Below, in pieces: positions 12,651 through 27,600 of a stretch of DNA of 64,000 bases. Where the stretch lies: positions 372,001 to 436,000 of the forward strand of contig JBBMNZ010000065.1 in the NCBI GenBank assembly GCA_037954325.1, read 5' to 3'. Origin of the DNA: Fistularia commersonii. Taxonomy: Eukaryota; Chordata; Actinopteri; Syngnathiformes; Fistulariidae. Under the pieces are notes generated by a model, which was given only the letters and a program-made list of their open reading frames with translations, made no database searches and was not told the origin of the DNA. The position numbers and the translations under genes are program-made. Positions within the stretch are counted from its first letter, which is position 1, and each line of letters opens with the position of its first letter.

Positions 12651-14600
12651 TGAACTTGTAGGTGGATTAACATGAATTTGACATATATTGTGCAGAATCA
12701 TGTCCTTATCAACATATATCAACAGCAAAAACCAAATTGGTGAAATTCATTAGTTATTTCCGCTCGTCATCAAAAACGCTTCAACGCGATAAGATAAGCA
12801 CTTTTTGAACGAATGGCTATATCTTTTAAACCGGTGATGTGATTAAACTAAATTTGACATATGTTGTGCAAAATCATGTCCTAAACAACATATATCAACA
12901 GCAAAACCCGCATATTGAAAATTCATTAGTTATTTCCACTGCAACTCAAAAACGCTTCAACTCGGTGAGATAAGCAGTTTTTGAACGAATGGTTATATCT
13001 TTTGATCTTGTCGCTGGATTACACTGAATTTAACATATATTGTGCAGAATCATGTCCTATACAACATATATCAACAGCAGAAACGAGCTTGATGAAATCC
13101 ATTAGTTTTTTCCACTCCTAATCAAAATCGCTTCAACCCGATAAGATAAAAACTTTTTGAACGAATGGCTATATCTTTTGATCTTGTCGCTGAATTACAC
13201 TGAATTTGACATATATTGTGCAGAATCATGTTCTAAACAACATATTTCAACAGCAGAAACCAGATTAATGAAATTCATTAGTTATTTCCACTCCTACTCA
13301 AAAACGTTTCAACTCGGTGAGATAAGTACTTTTTAAACGGATGGCTATATCTTTTGAACTTGTAGCTGGATTACACTGAATTTGATATTAATTGTGCAGA
13401 ATCATGTTCTAAATAACATATTCCACCGGCAAAAACCAGCTTGATAAAGCCATTAGTTATTTCCACTCCAACTCAAGAACGCTTCAACTCAGTGACATAA
13501 GCACTTTTTGATCTTATGGCTATATCTTTTGAATTTATAGCTGGATTACACTGAATTTGACATATATAGTGCAGAATCATGTCCTAAACAACACATATCA
13601 ACAGCAAAAAACCAGCATATTGTAATTCATTAGTAATTTCCACTCAAAATCTAAAACGCTTCAACTCAGTGAGATAAGAACTTTTTGACCTTATGGCTAT
13701 ATCTTTTGAACTTGTAGCTGGATTACACTGAATTTGACATATATTGTGCAGAATCATGTCCTAAACAACATATATCAACAGCAAAAACCAGCATGTTGAA
13801 ATTCATGAGTTATTTCCACTACAACTCAAAAACGCTTCAACTCGGTGAGATAAGCAGTTTTTGAACGAATGGCTATATCTTTTGATCTTGTCGCTTGATT
13901 ACACTGAATTTGATATATATTGTGCAGAATCATGTCCTATACAAAATCTAACAACAGCAGAAAAAGGCTTGGTGAAATTCAATAGTTATTTCCTCTCTTA
14001 ATCAAAAACGCGTTAACTCGGTGAGATAAGCACTTTTTGAACGAATGGCTATATCTTTTGAACCTGTGATGGGATTACACTGAATTTGATATATATTGTG
14101 CAGAATCATGTCCTAAACAACATACATCAACAGCAGAAACCAGCATGATGAAATTCATTAATTATTTCCACTCCAACTCAAAAAAGATTTAATCTCGGTA
14201 AGATAAGCACTTTTTGAACGAATGGCTATATCTTTTGAACTTGTAGCTGGATTACACTGAATTTGACATATATTGTGCAGAATCATGTCCTAAACAACAT
14301 ATTTCAACAGTAGAAACCAACTTGATGATATTCATTAGTTATTTCCACTCCTCATCAAAAACGCTTCTACTCGGTGAGATCAGCACTTTTTGAACGAATG
14401 GCTATATCTTTTGAACTTGTAGCTGAATTACACTGAATTTGACATATTTTGTGCTGAATCATGTCCTTTACAACATATTTCAACAGCAGAAACCAGCTTG
14501 ATGAAATTCATTAGTTTTTTCACCTCCAACTCAAAAATGATTTAACTCGGAAAGATAAGCACTTTTTGACCTTAAGGCTATAACTTTTGATCTTGACGCT

Positions 14601-17600
14601 GGATTACACTGAATTTGACATATTTTGTGTAGAATCATGTCCTAAACAACATATTTCAACAGCAGAAACCAGCTTGATGAAATTCATTTGTTATTTCCAC
14701 TCCGAATAAAAACGCTTCAAGTCGGTGAGATAAGCACTTTTTGAACGAATGGCTATATCTTTTGAAACTGTGATTGGATTACACTGAATTTGACATATAT
14801 TGTGCAAAATCATGTCCTAAAGTAAATATTTCAACAGCAGAAACCAGCTTGATGAAATTCATTAGTCATTTCCACTCAAAATCAAAAACGCTTCAACTCA
14901 GTTGGATAAGCACTTTTTGACCTTGTGGCTATATCTTTTGAACTTATTGCTGGATTACACTGAATTTGACATATATTGTAAAGAATCATGTCCTTTACAA
15001 CATCTATCAACTGCAAAAACCAGCATATTGTAATTCATTAGTAATTTCCACTCCAACTCAAAAACGCTTCAACTCCGTGAGATAAGCAGTTTTTGAATGA
15101 ATGGCTATATCTTTTGATTTTGTCGCTGGATTACACTGAATTTGACATATATTGTGCAGAATCATGTCCTATACAACATCTATAAACAGCAGACACAGGC
15201 TTGGTGAAATTCAATAGTTATTTCCTCTCTTAATCAAAAACGCGTTAACTCGTTGAGATAAGCACTTTTTGAACGAATGGCTATATCTTTTGAACCTGTG
15301 ATGGGATTACAATGAATTTGACATATATTGTGCAGAATCATGTCCTAAACAGCATATTTCAACAGTAGAAACCAACTTGATGAAATTCATTAGTTATTTC
15401 CACACCTAATCAAAAACGCTTCAACTCCGTGAGATAAGCAATTTTTGCATGAATGGCTATATCTTTTGATCTTGTCGCTGAATTACACTGAATTTGATAT
15501 ATATTGTGCAGAATAATGTCCTAAACAACATATATCAACAGCAGAAACCAGCATGATGAAATTTATTAGTTATTTCCACTCCAACTCAAAAAAAGATTTA
15601 ACCTCGGTAAGATATGCACTTTTTGAACGATTGGCTATATCTTTTGAAAATGTACCTGGATTACACTGAATTTGACATAAATTGTAAAAAATCTTGTCCT
15701 AAACAACATATTTCAACAGCAGAATACAGCTTGATGAAATCCATAAGTTATTTCCACTTTTAAACAAAAACTCTTCAACTCGGTGAGATAATCACTTTTT
15801 GAACTAATGGCTGTATCTTTTGAACTTGTAGCTGGATTACCCTGAATTTTACATTTTTTGTGCTGAATCATGTCCTATACAACATATTTCAACAACAGAA
15901 ACCAGCTTGATGAAATTGATTAGTTATTTCCACTCCTAATCAAAAACGCTTCAACTCCGTGAGATAAGCACTTTTTGAACGAAAGGCTATATCTTTTGAT
16001 CTTGACGCTGGATTACACTGAATTTGACATATTTTGCGTAGAATCATGTCCTAAAAAACATATTTCAACAGCAGAAACCAGCTTGATGAAATTCATTAGT
16101 TATTTCCACTTCTAATCAAAAACGCTTCAACCCAAAAAGATAAACACTTTTTGAACGAATGGCGATATCTTTTGAACCTGTGATGGGATTACACTGAATT
16201 TGACATATTTTGTGCAGAATCATGTCCTAAAAAACATATTTCAACATCAGTTACCAGCTAGATGAAATTCATTAGTTATTTCCACTCATAATCAAAAACG
16301 CTTCAACTCGGTGAGATAAGCCCTTTTTGAACGAATGGCTATATCTTTTGAACCTGTGATGGGATTACACTGAAGTTGACATATTTTGTGCAGAGTGATG
16401 TCCTAAACAACATCTATCAACGTCAGAAACCAGCTTGATGAAATTCATTAGTCATTTCCACTCAAAATCAAAAACGCTTCAACTCAGTGAGATAAGCACT
16501 TTTTGACCTTATGGATACATCTTTTGAACTTGTGGTTGGATTAACATGAATTTGTCATATTTTGTGCAGAATCATGTTCTAAATAAGATATTTCAACAGC
16601 AGAAACCGGCTTGATGAAATTCATTAGTTATTTCAACTCCTAATCAAAAACGGTTCAACTCCGTGTGAAGACTTTTTGAACGAATGGCTATATCTTTTTA
16701 ACCTGTAATGGGATTACACTGAAATTGACATATATTGTGCAGAATCATGTCCTAGACAACATATTTCAACAGCAGAAACCAGCTTAATGGAATTCGTTAG
16801 ATATTTCCACTCCTAATCAAAAACGCTTCAACTCGGTGAGATGAAGACTTTTTGAACGAATGGCTTTATCTTTTTAACCTGTGATGGGATTACACTGAAA
16901 TTGACATATATTTTGCAGAATCATGTCCTAAACAACATATATCAACAGCAGAAACCAGCATGATGAAATTCATTTGTTATTTCCACTCCTAATCCAAAAC
17001 GATTTAACTCGATAAGATATGCAGTTTTTGACCTTATGGCTATATCTTTTGAACTTGTGGCTGGATTACACTGAATTTGACATATATTGTACAGAATCAT
17101 GTCTTTAACAACATCTATCAACAGCAGAAACAGGCTTGGTGGAAATCATTAGTCATTTCCACTCAAAAACAAAAAAGCTTCAATTCAGTGACATAATTAC
17201 TTTTTTACCTTATGGCTATATCTTTTGAACTTATAGCTGGATTACACTGAATTTGACATATACTGTGCAGAATCATGTCCTAAACAACATATATCAACAG
17301 CAAAAACCAGCATATTGATATTCATTAGTTATTTCAACTCCAACTAGAAAACGCTTCAACTCGGTGAGAAAAGCAGTTTTTGAACGAATGGCTATATCTT
17401 TTGATCTTGTCGCTGGATTACACTGAATATGACATATATTGTACAGAATCATGTCCTATACAACATCTATCAACAGCAGAAACAGGCTTGGTGAAATTCA
17501 ATAGTTATTTCCTCTCTTAATCAAAAACGCTTCAACTCGGTGAGATAAGCACTTTTTGATCGAATGGCTATATCTTTTGAACCTGTAATGGGATTACACT

Positions 17601-19346
17601 GAATTTTACATATTTTGTGTAGAATCATGTCCTAAACAATATTTCAACAGCAGAAAAAAGCTTGATGAAATTAATTTGTTATTTCCACTCCGAATCAAAT
17701 ACGCTTCAAGTCGGTGAGATATAGACTTTTTGAACGAATGGCTATATCTTTTGAACTTGTAGCGGGATTACACTGAATTTGATATGTATTGTGCAGAATC
17801 ATGTCCTATACAAAATCTATCAACAGCAGAAAAAGGCTTGGTGAAATTCAATAGTAATTTCCTCTCTTAATCAAAAACGCTTCAACTCGGTGAGATACTC
17901 AGTTTTTGAACGAATGGCTATATCTTTTGAACCTGTGATGGGATTACACTGAATTTGAAATATTTTGTGCAGAATCATGTCCAAGACAACATATATCAAC
18001 AGCAGAAACCAGCTTGATGAAATTCATCAGTTATTTCCACTCCAACTCAAAAAAAATTTAACTCGATAAGATAAGCACTTTTTTAACGAATGGCTATATC
18101 TTTTGAACTTGCCGCTAGATTACACTGAAATTGACATTAATTGTGCAGAATCATGTACTGAACATCATATATGAACAGCAGAAACCAGCTTGATGAAATT
18201 CATGAGTTATTTCCACTCAATCAAAAACGCTTCAATCCGATAAGATAAACACTTTTTGAACGAATGGCTATATTATTTGAACATGTGATGGGATTACACT
18301 GAATTTAACATATATTGTGCAGAATCATGTCCTAAACAACATATATCACCAGTAGACACCAGCTTGATGAAATTCATGAGTTATTTCCACTCCTAATCAA
18401 AAGCGATTTAACTCGGTAAGATAAGTACTTTTTGACCTTATGGCTATATCTTTTGAACTTGTAGCTGGATGACACAGAATTTGAAATATATTGTGCAGAA
18501 TCATGTCCTAAACAACATATTTCAACAGCAGAAACCAGCTTGATGAAATTCATTAGTCATTTCCATTCCAACTCAAAAACGCTTCAACTCGGTGAGATAA
18601 GCAGTTTTTGAACGAATGGCTATATCTTTTGATCTTGTCTCTGAATTACACTGAATTTGACATATATTGTGCAGAATCATGTCCTATACAACATCTATCA
18701 ACAGCAGAAATAGGCTTAGTGAAATTAAATAGTTATTTACTCTCCTAATCAAAAACGCTTCAACTCGGTGAGATACGCAGTTTTTGAACGAATGGCTATA
18801 TCTTTTGAACCTGTGATGGAATTACACTGAAATTTACATATATTGTGCAAAATCATGTTCCAAACAACAAATGTCAACGGCAAAACCCAGCTTGATGAAA
18901 TCCATAAGTTATTTCCACTCCTGATCAAAAACGCTTCAATTCGGTGAAAAAAGCACTTTTTGAACGAATGGCTATATATTTTGATCCTGTTGCTGGGTTA
19001 CACTGAATTTGATATATATATTGCAGAATCATGTCCTAAACAACATATTTCAAAAGCAGAAACCAGCTTGATGAAATTCATTAGTTATTTTCACTCCTAA
19101 TCAAAAACGCTTCAACTCGGTGAGATGAAGACTTTTTGAACGAATGGCTATATCTTTTTAACCTGTGATGGGATTACACTGAAATTGACATATATAGTGC
19201 AGAATCATGTCCTAGACAACATATTTCAACAGCAGAAACCAGAATGATGAAATCCATTAGTTATTTCCACTCCTGATCAAAAACGCTTCAATTCGGTGAG
19301 AAAAGCAGTTTTTGACCTTATGGATACATCTTTTGATCTTGACGCT
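14601..19346. repeat. Large HOR copy A, 27 monomers, 4,746 bp
   Basis: It is bounded by the TTGACGCTGG tail at 14,591 and the same tail at 19,337. Relative to copy B it lacks three monomers (counterparts at 22,330-22,860) at a fusion near 17,720, and one monomer at about 18,830 (GAATTACACTGAAATTTAC). It has one extra monomer at about 16,200-16,375 (AACATCAGTTACCAGCTAG). The net is 27 against 30 monomers, matching the measured lengths. Its first part equals super-unit positions 171-1,370 and the rest equals 8,585 onward, joined at about 15,778-15,812. Confidence 0.82.
16321..16335 (-). promoter_or_regulatory. Weak CENP-B-box-like match (8 of 9 core bases)
   Basis: The plus strand reads CCCTTTTTGAACGAA, so the minus strand reads TTCGTTCAAAAAGGG. 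Against the core pattern TTCGnnnnAnnCGGG, eight of nine fixed bases agree, the C of CGGG being A. The usual monomer has CACTTTTTGAACGAA here (7 of 9). The motif definition comes from mammalian centromeres. Nothing else shows a CENP-B-like protein exists in this organism, and AT-rich satellite will give near matches by chance. Confidence 0.2.
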
Positions 19347-22300
19347 GGATTACACTGAATTTGACATATTTTGTGTAGAATCATGTCCTAAACAACATAT
19401 TTCAACAACAGAAACCAGCTTGATGAAATTCATTTGTTATTTCCACTCCGAATAAAAACGCTGCAAGTCGGTGAGATAAGCACTTTTTGAACGAATGGTT
19501 ATATCTTTTGAAACTGTGATTGGATTACACTGAATTTGACATATATTGTGCAAAATCATGTCCTAAAGTAAATATTTCAACAGCAGAAACCAGCTTGTTG
19601 AAATTCATTAGTCATTTCCACTCAAAATCAAAAACGCTTCAACTCAGTTGGATAAGCACTTTTTGACCTTGTGGCTATATCTTTTGAACTTATTGCTGGA
19701 TTACACTGAATTTGACATATATTGTGCAGAATCATGTCCTTTACAACATCTATCAACAGCAAAAACCAAAATATTGTAATTCATTAGTAATTTCCACTCC
19801 AACTCAAAAACGCTTCAACTCCGTGAGATAAGCAGTTTTTGAATGAATGGCTATATCTTTTGATTTTGTCGCTGGATTACACTGAATTTGACATATATTG
19901 TGCAGAATCATGTCCTATACAACATCTATCAACAGCAGACACAGGCTTGGTGAAATTCAATAGTTATTTCCTCTCTTAATCAAAAACGCGTTAACTCGTT
20001 GAGATAAGCACTTTTTGAACGAATGGCTATTTCTTTTGAACCTGTGATGGGATTACAATGAATTTGACATATATTGTGCAGAATCATGTCCTAAACAGCA
20101 TATTTCAACAGTAGAAACCAACTTGATGAAATTCATTAGTTATTTCCACACCTAATCAAAAACGCTTCAACTCCGTGAGATAAGCAATTTTTGCATGAAT
20201 GGCTATATCTTTTGATCTTGTCGCTGAATTACACTGAATTTGATATATGTTGTGCAGAATAATGTCCTAAACAACATATATCAACAGCAGAAACCAGCAT
20301 GATGAAATTTATTAGTTATTTCCACTCCAACTCAAAAAAAGATTTAACCTCGGTAAGATATGCACTTTTTGAACGATTGGCTATATCTTTTGAAAATGTA
20401 CCTGGATTACACTGAATTTGACATAAATTGTAAAAAATCTTGTCCTAAACAACATATTTCAACAGCAGAATACAGCTTGATGAAATCCATAAGTTATTTC
20501 CACTTTTAAACAAAAACTCTTCAACTCGGTGAGATAAGCACTTTTTGAACTAATGGCTGTATCTTTTGAACTTGTAGCTGGATTACCCTGAATTTTACAT
20601 TTTTTGTGCTGAATCATGTCCTATACAACATATTTCAACAACAGAAACCAGCTTGATGAAATTGATTAGTTATTTCCACTCCTAATCAAAAACGCTTCAA
20701 CTCCGTGAGATAAGCACTTTTTGAACGAAAGGCTATATCTTTTGATCTTGACGCTGGATTACACTGAATTTGACATATTTTGCGTAGAATCATGTCCTAA
20801 AAAACATATTTCAACAGCAGAAACCAGCTTGATGAAATTCATTAGTTATGTCCACTTCTAATCAAAAACGCTTCAACCCAAAAAGATAAACACTTTTTGA
20901 ACGAATGGCTATATCTTTTGAACTTGTGATGGGATTACACTGAATTTGACATATTTTGTTCAGAATCATGTCCTAAACAACATCTATCAATGTCAAAAAC
21001 CAGCTTGATGAAATTCATTAGTCATTTCCACTCAAAATCAAAAACGCTTCAACTCAGTGAGATAAACACTTTTTGACCTTATGGATACATCTTTTGAACT
21101 TGTGGTTGGATTAACATGAATTTGTCATATTTTGTGCAGAATCATGTTCTAAATAAGATATTTCAACAGCAGAAACCGGCTTGATGAAATTCATTAGTTA
21201 TTTCAACTCCTAATCAAAAACGGTTCAACTCGGTGTGAAGACTTTTTGAACGAATGGCTATATCTTTTTAACCTGTAATGGGATTACACTGAAATTGACA
21301 TATATTGTGCAGAATCATGTCCTAGACAACATATTTCAACAGCAGAAACCAGATTAATGGAATTCGTTAGATATTTCCACTCCTAATCAAAAACGCTTCA
21401 ACTCGGTGAGATGAAGACTTTTTGAACGAATGGCTTTATCTTTTTAACCTGTGATGGGATTACACTGAAATTGACATATATTTTGCAGAATCATGTCCTA
21501 AACAACATATATCAACAGCAGAAACCAGCATGATGAAATTCATTTGTTATTTCCACTCCTAATCCAAAACGATTTAACTCGATAAGATATGCAGTTTTTG
21601 ACCTTATGGCTATATCTTTTGAACTTGTGGCTGGATTACACTGAATTTGACATATATTGTACAGAATCATGTCTTTAACAACATCTATCAACAGCAGAAA
21701 CAGGCTTGGTGGAAATCATTAGTCATTTCCACTCAAAAACAAAAAAGCTTCAATTCAGTGACATAATTACTTTTTTACCTTATGGCTATATCTTTTGAAC
21801 TTATAGCTGGATTACACTGAATTTGACATATACTGTGCAGAATCATGTCCTAAACAACATATATCAACAGCAAAAACCAGCATATTGATATTCATTAGTT
21901 ATTTCAACTCCAACTAGAAAACGCTTCAACTCGGTGAGAAAAGCAGTTTTTGAACGAATGGCTATATCTTTTGATCTTGTCGATGGATTACACTGAATAT
22001 GACATATATTGTACAGAATCATGTCCTATACAACATCTATCAACAGCAAAAACAGGCTTGGTGAAATTCAATAGTTATTTCCTCTCTTAATCAAAAACGC
22101 TTCAACTCGGTGAGATAAGCACTTTTTGATCGAATGGCTATATCTTTTGAACCTGTGATGGGATTACACTGAATTTTACATATTTTGTGTAGAATCATGT
22201 CCTAAACAATATTTCAACAGCAGAAAAAAGCTTGATGAAATTCATTTGTTATTTCCACTCCGAATCAAATACGCTTAAAGTTGGTGAGATATAGACTTTT

Positions 22301-24619
22301 TGAACGAATGGCTATATCTTTTGAACTTGTAGCTGGATTACACTGAATTTTACATATATTGTGCAATATCATGTCCTATAGTAAATATTTCAACAGCAGA
22401 AACCAGCTTGATGAAATTCATTTGTCATTTCCACTCAAAATCAAATACGCTTCAATTCAGTGAGATAAGCACTTTTTGACCTTGTGGCAATATCTTTTGA
22501 ACTTATAGCTGGATTACTCTGAATTTGACATATATTGTACAGAATCATGTCCTATACAACATCTATCAACAGCAGAAAAAGGCTTGGTGAAAATCAATAG
22601 TTATTTCCTCTCTTAATCAAAAACGCTTTAATTCGGTGAGATAAGCACTTTTTGAACGAATGGCTATATCTTTTGAACCTGTGATTGGATTACACTGAAT
22701 TTGACATATATTGTTGAGAATCATGTCCTAAACAACATATTTCAACAGTAGAAACCAACTTGATGAAATTCATTTGTTATTTCCACTCCGAATCAAATAC
22801 GCTTCAAGTCGGTGAGATATAGACTTTTTGAACGAATGGCTATATCTTTTGAACTTGTAGCGGGATTACACTGAATTTGATATGTATTGTGCAGAATCAT
22901 GTCCTATACAAAATCTATCAACAGCAGAAAAAGTTTGGTGAAATTCAATAGTAATTTCCTCTCTTAATCAAAAACGCTTCAACTCGGTGAGATACGCAGT
23001 TTTTGAACGAATGGCTATATCTTTTGAACCTGTGATGGGATTACACTGAATTTGAAATATTTTGTGCAGAATCATGTCCAAGACAACATGTATCAACAGC
23101 AGAAACCAGCTTGATGAAATTCATCAGTTATTTCCACTCCAACTCAAAAACAATTTAACTCGATAAGATAAGCACTTTTTTAACGAATGGCTATATCTTT
23201 TGAACATGCCGCTGGATTACACTGAAATTGACATTAATTGTACAGAATCATGTACTGAACATCATATATGAACAGCAGAAACCAGCTTGATGAAATTCAT
23301 GAGTTTTTTCCACTCAATCAAAAACGCTTCAATCCGATAAGATAAACACTTTTTGAACGAATGGCTATATTATTTGAACATGTGATGGGATTACACTGAA
23401 TTTAACATATATTGTGCAGAATCATGTCCTAAACAACATATATTACCAGTAGACACCAGCTTGATGAAATTCATGAGTTATTTCCACTCCTAATCAAAAG
23501 CGATTTAACTCGGTAAGATAAGTACTTTTTGACCTTATGGCTATATCTTTTGAACTTGTAGCTGGATGACACAGAATTTGACATATATTGTGCAGAATCA
23601 TGTCCTAAACAACATATTTCAACAGCAGAAACCAGCTTGATGAAATTCATTAGTCATTTCCATTCCAACTCAAAAACGCTTCAACTCGGTGAGATAAGCA
23701 GTTTTTGAACGAATGGCTATATCTTTTGATCTTGTCTCTGAATTACACTGAATTTGACATATATTGTGCAGAATCATGTCCTATACAACATCTATCAACA
23801 GCAGAAATAGGCTTAGTGAAATTCAATAGTTATTTCCTCTCCTAATCAAAAACGCTTCAACTCGGTCAGATACGCAGTTTTTGAACGAATGGCTATATCT
23901 TTTGAACCTGTGATGGGATTACACTGAATTTGAAATATTTTGTGCAGAATCATGTCCTAAACAACATATTTCAACAGCAGAAACCAGCTTGATGAAATTC
24001 ATTAGTTATTTCCACTCCAAATCAAAAACGCTTCAACTCAGTAAGATAAGCAATTTTTCAACGAATGGCTATATCTTTTGACCTTGTAGCTGGATTCCAC
24101 TGAAATTGACATATATTGTGCAAAATCATGTTCCAAACAACAAATGTCAACGGCAAAAACCAGCTTGATGAAATCCATTAGTTATTTCCACTCCTGATCA
24201 AAAACGCTTCAATTCGGTGAGAAAAGCACTTTTTGAACGAATGGCTATATATTTTGATCCTGTTGCTGGGTTACACTGAATTTGATATATATATTGCAGA
24301 ATCATGTCCTAAACAACATATTTCAAAAGCAGAAACCAGCTTGATGAAATTCATTAGTTATTTTCACTCCTAATCAAAAACGCTTCAACTCGGTGAGATG
24401 AAGACTTTTTGAACGAATGGCTATATCTTTTTAACCTGTGATGGGATTACACTGAAATTGACATATATAGTGCAGAATCATGTCCTAGAAAACATATTTC
24501 AACAGCAGAAACCAGAATGATGAAATCCATTAGTTATTTCCACTGCTGATCAAAAACGCTTCAATTCGGTGAGAAAAGCAGTTTTTGACCTTATGGATAC
24601 ATCTTTTGATCTTGACGCT
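19347..24619. repeat. Large HOR copy B, 30 monomers, 5,273 bp
   Basis: It starts and ends at the TTATGGATACATC-TTTTGATCTTGACG joint that links one unit to the next (about 19,333 and 24,606). It is the fullest copy and was used here as the reference. It is nearly identical to copy C at a constant offset of 5,273 bp. The few differences I noticed are single bases, for example GTCGATGG at about 21,980 against GTCGTTGG in C. A unit of 30 monomers in tandem with such identity implies recent duplication of the whole block. Confidence 0.85.
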
Positions 24620-27600
24620 GGATTACACTGAATTTGACATATTTTGTGTAGAATCATGTCCTAAACAACATATTTCAACAGCAGAAACCAGCTTGATGAA
24701 ATTCATTTGTTATTTCCACTCCGAATAAAAACGCTGCAAGTCGGTGAGATAAGCACTTTTTGAACGAATGGCTATATCTTTTGAAACTGTGATTGGATTA
24801 CACTGAATTTGACATATATTGTGCAAAATCATGTCCTAAAGTAAATATTTCAACAGCAGAAACCAGCTTGTTGAAATTCATTAGTCATTTCCACTCAAAA
24901 TCAAAAACGCTTCAACTCAGTTGGATAAGCACTTTTTGACCTTGTGGCTATATCTTTTGAACTTATTGCTGGATTACACTGAATTTGACATATATTGTAA
25001 AGAATCATGTCCTTTACAACATCTATCAACAGCAAAAACCAAAATATTGTAATTCATTAGTAATTTCCACTCCAACTCAAAAACGCTTCAACTCCGTGAG
25101 ATAAGCAGTTTTTGAATGAATGGCTATATCTTTTGATTTTGTCGCTGGATTACACTGAATTTGACATATATTGTGCAGAATCATGTCCTATACAACATCT
25201 ATCAACAGCAGACACAGGCTTGGTGAAATTCAATAGTTATTTCCTCTCTTAATCAAAAACGCGTTAACTCGTTGAGATAAGCACTTTTTGAACGAATGGC
25301 TATATCTTTTGAACCTGTGATGGGATTACAATGAATTTGACATATATTGTGCAGAATCATGTCCCAAACAGCATATTTCAACAGTAGAAACCAACTTGAT
25401 GAAATTCATTAGTTATTTCCACACCTAATCAAAAACGCTTCAACTCCGTGAGATAAGCAATTTTTGCATGAATGGCTATATCTTTTGATCTTGTCGCTGA
25501 ATTACACTGAATTTGATATATGTTGTGCAGAATAATGTCCTAAACAACATATATCAACAGCAGAAACCAGCATGATGAAATTTATTAGTTATTTCCACTC
25601 CAACTCAAAAAAAGATTTAACCTCGGTAAGATATGCACTTTTTGAACGATTGGCTATATCTTTTGAAAATGTACCTGGATTACACTGAATTTGACATAAA
25701 TTGTAAAAAATCTTGTCCTAAACAACATATTTCAACAGCAGAATACAGCTTGATGAAATCCATAAGTTATTTCCACTTTTAAACAAAAACTCTTCAACTC
25801 GGTGAGATAAGCACTTTTTGAACTAATGGCTGTATCTTTTGAACTTGTAGCTGGATTACCCTGAATTTTACATTTTTTGTGCTGAATCATGTCCTATACA
25901 ACATATTTCAACAACAGAAACCAGCTTGATGAAATTGATTAGTTATTTCCACTCCTAATCAAAAACGCTTCAACTCCGTGAGATAAGCACTTTTTGAACG
26001 AAAGGCTATATCTTTTGATATTGACGCTGGATTACATTGAATTTGACATATTTTGCGTAGAATCATGTCCTAAAAAACATATTTCAACAGCAGAAACCAG
26101 CTTGATGAAATTCATTAGTTATTTCCACTTCTAATCAAAAACGCTTCAACCCAAAAAGATAAACACTTTTTGAACGAATGGCTATATCTTTTGAACCTGT
26201 GATGGGATTACACTGAATTTGACATATTTTGTGCAGAATCATGTCCTAAACAACATCTATCAACGTCAGAAACCAGCTTGATGAAATTCATTAGTCATTT
26301 CCACTCAAAATCAAAAACGCTTCAACTCAGTGAGATAAACACTTTTTGACCTTATGGATACATCTTTTGAACTTGTGGTTGGATTAACATGAATTTTTTC
26401 ATATTTTGTGCAGAATCATGTTCTAAATAAGATATTTGAACAGCAGAAACCGGCTTGATGAAATTCATTAGTTATTTCAACTCCTAATCAAAAACGGTTC
26501 AACTCGGTGTGAAGACTTTTTGAACGAATGGCTATATCTTTTTAACCTGTAATGGGATTACACTGAAATTGACATATATTGTGCAGAATCATGTCCTAGA
26601 CAACATATTTCAACAGCAGAAACCAGCTTAATGGATTTCGTTAGATATTTCCACTCCTAATCAAAAACGCTTCAACTCGGTGAGATGAAGACTTTTTGAA
26701 CGAATGGCTTTATCTTTTTAACCTGTGATGGGATTACACTGAAATTGACATATATTTTGCAGAATCATGTCCTAAACAACATATATCAACAGCAGAAACC
26801 AGCATGATGAAATTCATTTGTTATTTCCACTCCTAATCCAAAACGATTTAACTCGATAAGATATGCAGTTTTTGACCTTATGGCTATATCTTTTGAACTT
26901 GTGGCTGGATTACACTGAATTTGACATATATTGTACAGAATCATGTCTTTAACAACATCTATCAACAGCAGAAACAGGCTTGGTGGAAATCATTAGTCAT
27001 TTCCACTCAAAAACAAAAAAGCTTCAATTCAGTGACATAATTACTTTTTTACCTTATGGCTATATCTTTTGAACTTATAGCTGGATTACACTGAATTTGA
27101 CATATACTGTGCAGAATCATGTCCTAAACAACATATATCAACAGCAAAAACCAGCATATTGATATTCATTAGTTATTTCAACTCCAACTAGAAAACGCTT
27201 CAACTCGGTGAGAAAAGCAGTTTTTGAACGAATGGCTATATCTTTTGATCTTGTCGTTGGATTACACTGAATATGACATATATTGTACAGAATCATGTCC
27301 TATACAACATCTATCAACAGCAAAAAAAGGCTTGGTGAAATTCAATAGTTATTTCCTCTCTTAATCAAAAACGCTTCAACTCGGTGAGATAAGCACTTTT
27401 TGATCGAATGGCTATATCTTTTGAACCTGTGATGGGATTACACTGAATTTTACATATTTTGTGTAGAATCATGTCCTAAACAATATTTCAACAGCAGAAA
27501 AAAGCTTGATGAAATTCATTTGTTATTTCCACTCCGAATCAAATACGCTTAAAGATGGTGAGATATAGACTTTTTGAACGAATGGCTATATCTTTTGAAC

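Larger units (their letters stand above)
1..14430. repeat. Super-unit copy 1 (about 82 monomers)
   Basis: Base 1 onward reappears at 14,431 (offset 14,430) and at 33,064 (a further 18,633), each time beginning with the CATATTTTGTGCTGAATC monomer followed by the CTTAAGGCTATAAC and TTGACGCTGG tail. The segment is about 82 monomers (82 x 176 = 14,432). Within it monomers are well diverged from one another and no short HOR dominates, so it looks like the least rearranged version of the unit. Different parts were later amplified: 3,696-5,810 gave the 13-mer HOR, and 1-1,370 plus 8,585-12,650 gave the large 27-30-mer HOR. The window begins inside a monomer, so the true start lies outside. Confidence 0.75.
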
